DNA of 28,297 nt from CAZWSX01 sp964636985 (GTDB taxonomy: Bacteria; Planctomycetota; Planctomycetia; Pirellulales; Pirellulaceae). The stretch's first letter is position 1, and the number at the start of each line of letters is the position of its first letter. This document shows, one piece after another, positions 21,908 through 28,297 of the stretch. A program made the translations under genes and the position numbers. The stretch spans positions 1-28,297 of the forward strand of contig CAZWSX010000051.1 in NCBI GenBank assembly GCA_964636985.1, given 5' to 3'. Below the pieces are notes generated by a model, which did no database searches, was not told the DNA's origin, and saw only the letters and a list, made by a program, of their open reading frames with translations.

Positions 21908-24406
21908 TTAGTGTTGGAACATGAATTCGCGAGAGTTGAGGAGCGACCACTCGACGTCCTCAAGGGCCTCGCGCTGGTTCTTGGCACGCTCGACAAAACC
22001 AATCACGGTGGTTCGCTCGCTTGGATCGGGCAGGCGAGAGAACGCCGCCAGGTAAAGCTCGTCGATCGCCTCGCCAACGGGGCGTTTGGCCTCGATTAGT
22101 TTGGCGACGCGTCCATTGCCGTCGGCAACCTTATTTTCGATCTCGTCCGAGTTGGAAAGCAACAACACCTGGGCAAGCGTCGCTCCACTGGATCGTTCGC
22201 ACTCGCACACCGTCACGCGTTTGGGGCGATCGAAGGCGTCGAGGAAACTCGAGCCGAATCCTTCGTGCGGCAGGTCGACCGCCCGGCTGCTGGCCGCGAC
22301 GCCACCAAAGCGGCTCCGCGAACCGGTCAATTGATCGACAGAGTCGAGGAAGACCTCGGCAATCATCCGCCGCGCGTAGTAGCGAGCGTAGTTTTGCCGG
22401 TCGTGCTTGTTTTCCTCGCGTGGTTCAGCCGAGAGCTGGTACACGCGACTCTTGGCAATCACTCGCAGGATGTGCTTGGTATCGAAGTGGTGATCGACAA
22501 AGTCCTTGGCCAAAGCGTCGAGCAACTCCGGATTCGAGGCGGGATTGGTGTCGCGGAGGTCATCGACTTCGTGGACCAACCCGCGTCCCATGAAGTGGGC
22601 CCACATCCGATTGACAAAGGCCTTCGCAAAGAAGGGGTTTTCCGGTTTCGTCATCCAATCGACCAGGCCGTGTCGCGGGTCTTCTTCGGCGGCGAATTTG
22701 ACGTACTCCCCTGCCAGGAATTTCGGCTCGGCTTGCTTCCCGGTGACCGGATTGGTTTCGCTGATTGTGACCGTCGACGCCGAGAAATACGGCGGCGGTT
22801 CACCGAACGATTTTCGTCCCAGCCGTGTGAAGAATCCGGCAAGCCCAAAATAATCCTCTTGTCCCCACTTCTCGTACGGGTGATGGTGGCAGCGGGCACA
22901 TTGCAAGCGCGTCCCCAAAAACACCTGGGCGACGTCGGCTGTGGTTTGGTGGAGCTGATCGTCCCGGTTCTGCCACAGCCAGTTCACGGCCGGTGCATCG
23001 GGCCATTCACCAGCCGCGGCAACCACACCGCGAACAAAATCGTCGTAAGGCCGGTTCTGAGCAATCGACTCGCGAATCCAGTTGTGGAAGGCAATCGCCG
23101 CTTGATTCGCGCCCGCAAGCTGCGAGTTGCGAAGGATCACGCTCCATCGCAAGGCAAAGAACGCCGGGTAGTCGGGCGAATCGAGCAACCGATCGATCAG
23201 CTTGTCGCGTTTGTTGACGTCCTGATCGGCAGCGAACGCTTTGGCTTCGTCAACCGTCGGCAACCTTCCGCAGATATCGAGCGTCGCGCGGCGAAGGAAC
23301 GTCGCCTCATCGCACACAGGCGATGGCAGAAGTCCCAGCTTCTTCCACTTTTCGACGACGAGTTGATCGACGTAGTTGACCGGTGCGAAGCCGGGGATTT
23401 CTTTTCGCGGCGCAGCGTGAGGAACAATCGCGCGAAATACGGCGACTTGTCCCATGTACTGCGCCATGACGGCGGCTTCACCGCTTTGATCGAGCGTCTC
23501 GACCTGGCCGTGGTCGTCCACTTTGGCCAGGACATCCAGGTTGCTGCGGAAGCTGGCCGAACGAGTTACATCGCGCTCCGTCCCATCCGAGTAAACCGCC
23601 GTCACCGCCAATTGCTGGTGGCCGCCGTTCGCCATGATCTGCTGCGACGGAAACATCTTGAGCGAGGTCACCACCGGCGCGTCTTTCGCGAAGGTCGGCG
23701 CGCCTGCTGCGACCCACGCCTCCAAAATGCGATAGGGCTCGCTGCCGATTTCGAATCGCTTCCCCCCGCCGTGGGCCACTGCGTTCACGGCTTTAGCGAT
23801 GAACAGGCTCTGTTCGGGAGCCGTGATGTTCACGCGCCGGCCGCGGGCTCGTTTCACGATCTCGTCGTAGTCGTATTGCGCGTCGAATCCGAACAGAGAG
23901 AGCTTGAATCCGTTTTGCCCGCTCGCTTTGCCGTGGCATCCCCCGGCATTGCACCCGAAGCGGGTAAGAATCGGCTCGACGTCGTTGCGGAAGTCGATGG
24001 CTGGATCGCTTTCGGTTCCGCGAACCGTCACCGGCACCAAGATTTGCTTTCCACCAACGTCGACCACAATTTGGGTCGATCCATTGCCTACTGGAACCAC
24101 GTAGCCCGATGGCTCGATGGTGACGATTTTCTCATCTTGCGAGCGGACCTTCGCCTGGGAGGTTAGGTCGACGGTTGCGACGAATGTATCGGCGGACTTC
24201 GAGGCATCCCGAAGAACAACCAGTTGCGATCTGGCAAATCGGCCGACCAAGTCGATTTGGCTTGGTTGGATGCGAATTTCGTCAGCTTTGACAATCGAAC
24301 TGGCGGCCCATATCAGCATCAGGCCGGTGAGAGCCCGCCAATGCCTCGGACCAGCGAGTCGGCGCAGACAAAAAGCGAATTGTTCGTCCCAAAATGGGCG
24401 AGACAT
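21908..24406 (-). CDS. Secreted DUF1549/DUF1553 protein with Ig-like and cytochrome-like motifs
   Basis: An 832-residue exported protein. A signal segment ('LTGLMLIWAASSIVKA', ending near residue 41) is followed by a Big2/Ig-like domain (about 45-130). Next comes a planctomycete cytochrome-like region with 'GCNAGGCHG' (C152-x4-C157-H158) and 'EAWVAAGAP', then a second Ig-like domain (about 250-330, 'LAVTAVYSDGTERDVT'). DUF1549 starts near 350 ('VDQLVVEKW', 'LRRATLDICGRLPTVDEA') and includes C503-x2-C506-H507 in 'QCARCHHHPYEKW', a canonical c-type haem motif. DUF1553 follows ('FVNRMWAHFMGRGLVHEVDD', 'YARRMIAEVFLDSVDQLTG'). The ATG at 24406 is chosen for the signal segment; the frame runs open to 24571 without support. 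It heads the operon with DUF1501 and the PPC protein and may be a periplasmic electron carrier or an enzyme on polymeric substrates; its function is not established. Confidence 0.9.
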   Translation of the reverse strand: MSRPFWDEQFAFCLRRLAGPRHWRALTGLMLIWAASSIVKADEIRIQPSQIDLVGRFARSQLVVLRDASKSADTFVATVDLTSQAKVRSQDEKIVTIEPSGYVVPVGNGSTQIVVDVGGKQILVPVTVRGTESDPAIDFRNDVEPILTRFGCNAGGCHGKASGQNGFKLSLFGFDAQYDYDEIVKRARGRRVNITAPEQSLFIAKAVNAVAHGGGKRFEIGSEPYRILEAWVAAGAPTFAKDAPVVTSLKMFPSQQIMANGGHQQLAVTAVYSDGTERDVTRSASFRSNLDVLAKVDDHGQVETLDQSGEAAVMAQYMGQVAVFRAIVPHAAPRKEIPGFAPVNYVDQLVVEKWKKLGLLPSPVCDEATFLRRATLDICGRLPTVDEAKAFAADQDVNKRDKLIDRLLDSPDYPAFFALRWSVILRNSQLAGANQAAIAFHNWIRESIAQNRPYDDFVRGVVAAAGEWPDAPAVNWLWQNRDDQLHQTTADVAQVFLGTRLQCARCHHHPYEKWGQEDYFGLAGFFTRLGRKSFGEPPPYFSASTVTISETNPVTGKQAEPKFLAGEYVKFAAEEDPRHGLVDWMTKPENPFFAKAFVNRMWAHFMGRGLVHEVDDLRDTNPASNPELLDALAKDFVDHHFDTKHILRVIAKSRVYQLSAEPREENKHDRQNYARYYARRMIAEVFLDSVDQLTGSRSRFGGVAASSRAVDLPHEGFGSSFLDAFDRPKRVTVCECERSSGATLAQVLLLSNSDEIENKVADGNGRVAKLIEAKRPVGEAIDELYLAAFSRLPDPSERTTVIGFVERAKNQREALEDVEWSLLNSREFMFQH

Positions 24407-24949
24407 GCCGGACCCGTTGGAAGGTGGGAAAAACGGGAATCGTAAAGGTGGGGACGAAAAGGCTTCGCCAATAGGCAAGCTAATCGTTTTCCATTGAAAA
24501 AACAAGAAAACGCGGCGTATGTACCCATTTCGTGCCCCAATTATGGCCCAATTTTGCCATGATCGGGTCAACTACTCCCTCAGATATGGCCCTCACGGCA
24601 GATTCGTTACAGGGAACCCACCTCAATAGGTGAAACCTGCGCCTTGCCGATCAAGTATTTTCCTCGATTGCCGCACATTTCATTTCCGTGCATTTCGCTG
24701 CGAGGAGTTTTTGAAGCCGGCAGCTTTTGAAGTGGCCGGGCTTGGAATGTGCGGAACGACTCGCGCGAGCGGGCGTTTTAGTATTTCCGATCGTAATGCA
24801 TTGAGATCATCGAGACTGAGATCATCGAATTCGACGTGGGCCAGGCTTTAAGAGATGGCGAATCGCCGTTTCTAGAACCGGCCCCGCGCGGCATAATCGT
24901 TGGCGAATCACGCAACTTGGTTCTTCATTCGTATTGGGAGTGGCTCTGT
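24407..24949. other. 543-bp divergent intergenic region
   Basis: This region separates the DUF1549 operon (minus) from the secreted-protein gene (plus) and must hold both promoters. I found no convincing -35/-10 pair, tRNA or riboswitch. It contains a 15-bp tandem duplication (24802-24828) and open but unconvincing upstream extensions of both flanking genes. Confidence 0.4.
24802..24828 (+). repeat. Short tandem direct repeat
   Basis: TGAGATCATCGA occurs perfectly at 24802-24813 and 24817-24828, 15 bp apart. It lies about 120 bp before the secreted-protein start. It could be a pair of regulator sites or a replication-slippage duplication. Confidence 0.45.
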
Positions 24950-26626
24950 ATGCTTCGTAAATGGATTCCATTAGTCAACCTCGCGGCGATGGTCGCGATG
25001 TTCTTCGGGATGGCGGGCGCGCCATCCGTCGTCCGCGCGCAGGACGATCCGCCGCTAGTGACCGTGGCACTCGCCAGTCTTGAAGAGCAATTCAACGACA
25101 TCAAATACATTGCCAAGGCCGTAGGAAAGGAAGACGAAGCTAAAACGATCCAATTCTTCGCCTCGGCCTACATCAACGGCATCGATCGCACGAAGCCGAG
25201 CGGCGTAATGGTCTATTTCCGCGAGACCGGTCCCGCGATTCTGGCTTGTGTGCCGGTGAAGAACTTCGACACGATCGTCGAACTCCACAAGGATACGTTC
25301 GGCGAGCCAGAGGACGCCGGCGACGGCTGCAAGAAACTCACGGGTCCCAACGACCAACCGATCTTCCTTAAGTTCGTCAAGGAAACGGGTTGGCTCTATC
25401 TCTCCAACCAGGTGAGCAATCTGAAAACCGTCCCCGCCGAGCCGGCCAAGGTGCTCGCTCCGCTCTCCAGCAAGTACAACCTGGCTGTCGAAATCAACGT
25501 CGCTGCCATCCCGGCCGAGCTGAAGTCGACCGCGATCGATCAGATCAATCAGGGCCTTGCTCGCGGGCTCGATGAAGCTTCTGGAAATTCGCCCGAAGAG
25601 CGAGAACTGCAAGAGAAAATGGCCAAGCTGTCGGCCAAACAGTTCGAGCGCCTGGCGAAGGAACTGGACAAGATCACCATCGGCATCGCGATCGATCAAC
25701 AAACCAAGGACGTTCACGTCGATGTGATGACCACCGCCTTGGCTGGCACGGAACTGGCCGCGGAAATGGCTGCCACAAAAGAAGGCCCCTCGCCGTTCTC
25801 CGGCTTCTTCAACGACGAAGACTCGGCCGCCACCGTCCACCTGCACACAGCCATCAGCAAGTCGGATATCGAGCAATTGCAAGCCTCCATCGCCACCCTC
25901 AAGGATCAGTGGTTGGCTGAAATCAAAAAGGACGGCGCGCTGGATGAAAAAGGTCGCGCGACCGCCACCGAGTGCGCGAACGAAGCCGTTGCGATTTTGA
26001 ACGACGTCGTGAAGCAAGGCCGTCTGGACGGATCAGCGGCGCTGCTGTTGGACCCTCGCTCGGTCAGCTTCGCTGTCGGCACGCAAGTGCCCGATGGCGC
26101 AAAGTTCGAAGCTCTGGCTGCCAAGCTAGTTCAACTCGCCAAGAACGATCCCGATTTCCCCAAGATCAAACTCAACGTCGGCAAGCACCAAGGTGTCAAC
26201 CTTCACGCGCTGGAGATCCCCATTCCTCCCGATGCCGAAGACGCCCGCGATTTGCTGGGTGATCCCGTGATTGTGACGATCGGGACGGCTCCCAAAGCAG
26301 TGTATGCCGCCTTTGGCCGCTCGGGCGAAACGCTGCTCAAGCGAGCGATCGACGCCTCGATCGAAGACGCGAACGACGTTCGCCAACCGTTCCAGCTTTC
26401 GGCCTCGGTGCGATCGATCCTCAACTTCGTCGCATCGATGAACGAAGGAAACGCCGACCTGCAACGAGCGGCCGAGGCATTCGATTCGACGCCCGGCGAA
26501 GACGACCAGGTCGAACTGGAAGTCGAGTCGATCTCGAACGGACAAAAGCTCGTACTGTCGATCTCCGAAGATTGCCTGACGTGGATCGCCAAGGCCTCGG
26601 AAAAGATCCGACCAGGCGCCCGCTAG
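24950..26626 (+). CDS. Secreted protein of unknown function
   Basis: A 558-residue exported protein I do not recognise. The signal peptide covers residues 1-30 or so ('MLRKWIPLVNLAAMVAMFFG' to 'SVVRAQ'). The mature part is acidic and alternates helices and strands. It contains 'ASLEEQFNDIKYIAKAVG' near the start, a helical stretch 'EERELQEKMAKLSAKQFERL' (about 220-240) and later 'GDPVIVTIGTAPKAVYAAFG'. The layout recalls large secreted proteins common in planctomycetes that repeat a beta-alpha module, but no catalytic motif stands out. The ATG at 24950 is chosen for its GGGAG SD (9 nt spacing) and signal peptide over an in-frame upstream start at 24836. It is a single-gene unit ended by a strong terminator. 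Confidence 0.8.
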   Translation: MLRKWIPLVNLAAMVAMFFGMAGAPSVVRAQDDPPLVTVALASLEEQFNDIKYIAKAVGKEDEAKTIQFFASAYINGIDRTKPSGVMVYFRETGPAILACVPVKNFDTIVELHKDTFGEPEDAGDGCKKLTGPNDQPIFLKFVKETGWLYLSNQVSNLKTVPAEPAKVLAPLSSKYNLAVEINVAAIPAELKSTAIDQINQGLARGLDEASGNSPEERELQEKMAKLSAKQFERLAKELDKITIGIAIDQQTKDVHVDVMTTALAGTELAAEMAATKEGPSPFSGFFNDEDSAATVHLHTAISKSDIEQLQASIATLKDQWLAEIKKDGALDEKGRATATECANEAVAILNDVVKQGRLDGSAALLLDPRSVSFAVGTQVPDGAKFEALAAKLVQLAKNDPDFPKIKLNVGKHQGVNLHALEIPIPPDAEDARDLLGDPVIVTIGTAPKAVYAAFGRSGETLLKRAIDASIEDANDVRQPFQLSASVRSILNFVASMNEGNADLQRAAEAFDSTPGEDDQVELEVESISNGQKLVLSISEDCLTWIAKASEKIRPGAR

Positions 26627-26656
26627 GCTGGCAATCGATTCCGCAAAAGACACCGG

Positions 26657-26692
26657 CAAGGCCGACGGTTACCGTCGGCCTTGTTCGTTTTT
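26657..26692 (+). terminator. Rho-independent terminator after the secreted-protein gene
   Basis: A perfect inverted repeat (CAAGGCCGACGGT 26657-26669, ACCGTCGGCCTTG 26671-26683) forms a long G+C-rich hairpin followed by TTCGTTTTT. It starts 31 bp after the stop at 26626. It also sits just past the stop of the convergent dehydrogenase gene (26719), so it may act from both sides. Confidence 0.85.
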
Positions 26693-26718
26693 GGAATCTC
26701 AATCCGTCCAAAGAGGAC

Positions 26719-27744
26719 TCACTTCTCCGCGTCAGCAAACCGCGCGTGCTTCAGCACGTCGCGATTGACGACATGCTTGGGCACGCGCCCCTGCGCCACA
26801 TCGACGAGGCTCCCGATCGCATCCTTGCCAATGAGCTTAAAGCACTCATCCGTCCAACAAAGGGCATGCGGGGCCAAGATCACGTTGTCGAGCTTGAGCA
26901 GCGGATCGTCGGGCGAAATCGGCTCGACCTCAAACACGTCGAGCCCCGCACCCGCGATGCGATTTTGAGCCAGGCACTCCGTGAGCGCCTTTTGATCGAC
27001 AATCGGCCCCCGCGCGACGTTGATCAAATACGCCGTCGGACGCATCATCGCCAGCCGCTCGGCATTGATCAAGTGCCGGGTGCTTTCTGTCAGTGCGCAA
27101 GCAATGACAACGTAATCTGACTGTCGCATCAACTCGTCGAGGGACGCCGATGCCACGCTGAGCAATCGTCCCGCGGCCTCGTCAAAATACGGATCGAACG
27201 CGATCATCTTCATCTCAAGCGGCGCACACATGCGGGCGATCTCTCGCCCGATGTTTCCGAAACCCACAATTCCTAGCGTTCGGCCTGTGACCCCTTGGCC
27301 GGTATGGGCCAGTTTCTCGCCCCAGCGACCCGCGCGGGTGAGTTCGTCCTTGATTCGTAACTTGTGCGACAACGCCAAGAGAAACGTCAGCGCCGCAACT
27401 GCCACGGGGCGGCGAACGCCATCGGGCGTGATCGTGACGAGCACGCCGCTTTCCGTGCAGGCGGGAACATCGACGTTGTCGTACCCCACGCCAAAGCGGG
27501 CCACGATTCGCAACCGAGAACTACCGGCCACCGTCGCCTTCGTAACTCGTGGAGTCAGGACGAGCATCCCATCGAAGCGATCGGCATCGGCCTTGGCGAT
27601 TTCTCCTGCTGGACAATTGAAGAACTCCCACGGAATTCCAGCCTTGTCGAACAGATCCAAGCCGATATCGCCGAAACCCAACGTTCCATCGGATTTAAGA
27701 AAATCGCCGGTCACACCCACTCGAAAATCTTGCGGATCGGTCAT
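26719..27744 (-). CDS. D-isomer-specific 2-hydroxyacid dehydrogenase (SerA-like)
   Basis: A 341-residue NAD-dependent dehydrogenase of the D-2-hydroxyacid family (phosphoglycerate, glycerate or hydroxypyruvate type). The nucleotide-binding loop is 'GFGNIG' (161-166), and Asp184 in 'AFDPYF' at the end of the next strand favours NAD(H) over NADP(H). The catalytic set is Arg245 in 'NVARGPIVD', Glu274 in 'VFEVEP' and His293 in 'APHAL'. There is no C-terminal ACT domain, so it is not a regulated long-form SerA. ATG at 27744, 22 bp after the acetyltransferase stop, so the two are probably one operon. The true substrate is unknown. Confidence 0.9.
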   Translation of the reverse strand: MTDPQDFRVGVTGDFLKSDGTLGFGDIGLDLFDKAGIPWEFFNCPAGEIAKADADRFDGMLVLTPRVTKATVAGSSRLRIVARFGVGYDNVDVPACTESGVLVTITPDGVRRPVAVAALTFLLALSHKLRIKDELTRAGRWGEKLAHTGQGVTGRTLGIVGFGNIGREIARMCAPLEMKMIAFDPYFDEAAGRLLSVASASLDELMRQSDYVVIACALTESTRHLINAERLAMMRPTAYLINVARGPIVDQKALTECLAQNRIAGAGLDVFEVEPISPDDPLLKLDNVILAPHALCWTDECFKLIGKDAIGSLVDVAQGRVPKHVVNRDVLKHARFADAEK

Positions 27745-27766
27745 GGAAGTCTCAAAAGAGTTTGCG

Positions 27767-28249
27767 TCACAGTTTCTTGGATAGGAACAGCGAACGGCCC
27801 GTTGATTGCCCGTAGCCTATCGCCTTGAAGCCAAACGATTCATAGATGCGCTGAGCACGCGGATTGTCTTCCAATACTTCCAACGTGAGTTTCGCATACC
27901 CCCGCCGGCGCGCCTCGACTTCCACAGCGGATAATAGCGCCACCGCAATCCCCTGCCCTCGACACTCAGGCCGCACCGCTAGATCGTGCACATTGATCAG
28001 TGGCTTGGCGGCGAATGTGGAGAAACCGACAAAACACGTAGCAATGCCGACAACTTTTTCGTCTACGTACGCAAGGAATACGAGCGTCGTCGGATGTTGC
28101 CGCAAGCCAGCAATCAAGTTCTCCATCACTTCGGCAGGAAGAGGTCCATCGTTCCCCATCGCGTCGCGCGCGTAGACATCGGTCATCGTGAGCACATCGC
28201 GCTGATGGTCTTCGCGAGAAAGATCGGCCTGCAGGATGGTGAGGGGCAT
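27767..28249 (-). CDS. GNAT-family N-acetyltransferase
   Basis: A 160-residue acetyl-CoA-dependent transferase. The core motif A is 'INVHDLAVRPECRGQGIAVALL', in which R-G-Q-G-I-A is the acetyl-CoA pyrophosphate-binding loop. It is followed by motif B 'LEVLEDNPRAQRIYESFGF', where Asn-Pro and the Tyr are typical. The substrate (small amine, amino acid or protein N-terminus) cannot be inferred. I chose the ATG at 28249; the frame is open to the window edge, but the extra 16 residues look unrelated to the fold and a GAGGA lies about 13 nt upstream of this ATG. It is the first gene of a likely pair with the hydroxyacid dehydrogenase. Confidence 0.87.
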   Translation of the reverse strand: MPLTILQADLSREDHQRDVLTMTDVYARDAMGNDGPLPAEVMENLIAGLRQHPTTLVFLAYVDEKVVGIATCFVGFSTFAAKPLINVHDLAVRPECRGQGIAVALLSAVEVEARRRGYAKLTLEVLEDNPRAQRIYESFGFKAIGYGQSTGRSLFLSKKL

Positions 28250-28297
28250 AGGTTCGTTTATTCCTCTTTCCAATCCTTCGGCACCTGCAAAGACCAA

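Noticed and set aside
22265..24166. A 633-codon open frame antisense to the DUF1549/DUF1553 gene
   Set aside because: Same reason: the opposite strand encodes clear family motifs and this frame encodes none.

Overview
The window looks like chromosomal DNA of a planctomycete, probably from the Pirellulales. The evidence is a set of lineage-typical genes: a secreted DUF1549/DUF1553 cytochrome-like protein, a DUF1501 Tat-exported protein and a pre-peptidase (PPC) repeat protein in one operon; an 'NWPQWRG' PQQ-type beta-propeller; a secreted Gfo/Idh/MocA-like protein; and many signal peptides. Base composition is moderately G+C-rich, Shine-Dalgarno (SD) sites are used patchily, and one intergenic region is full of GGCC-type palindromes. 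This assignment is inference from gene content. I saw no rRNA, tRNA, CRISPR array, transposase or integrase.

Layout. 1-1710: a minus-strand pair (four-helix membrane protein, then a short XRE regulator, overlapping by 8 nt) behind two 12-bp direct repeats, and a sirohydrochlorin chelatase (CbiX) with a tandem 15-bp repeat at its 5' end. 1992-7665: a plus-strand operon of an FHA-GAF-AAA+ sigma-54 activator, a YheT-type hydrolase (GTGA stop/start overlap) and a large zinc-ribbon/TPR membrane protein. 7672-12208: minus-strand genes for an EF-hand-bearing alpha/beta hydrolase, a degenerate secreted Gfo/Idh protein, a UbiB/ABC1 kinase and a DoxX-like protein. 12405-17448: plus-strand PQQ-propeller protein, galT and a GH57 alpha-glucan enzyme, the last two suggesting glycogen or maltodextrin/hexose-phosphate metabolism. 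17449-17807: a nest of inverted repeats followed by a leftover C-terminus of a PPC-protein gene. 17808-18323: a relatively A+T-rich SMI1/KNR4-like gene. 18379-24406: the DUF1549, DUF1501 and PPC operon (minus strand). 24950-26626: an unrecognised secreted protein with a strong terminator. 26719-28249: a GNAT acetyltransferase and a D-2-hydroxyacid dehydrogenase (minus strand).

No complete new defence or mobile system is evident. The points most worth following are: (i) the SMI1-like gene placed exactly between a PPC gene and a diverged duplicate of that gene's 3' end, beside a roughly 200-bp nested palindrome; (ii) the sigma-54 activator/hydrolase/zinc-ribbon-TPR operon; (iii) the pairing of a Gfo/Idh protein lacking its usual catalytic motif with a hydrolase carrying calcium-loop motifs; and (iv) a 13-codon ORF with a strong SD lying in frame upstream of an SD-less galT.
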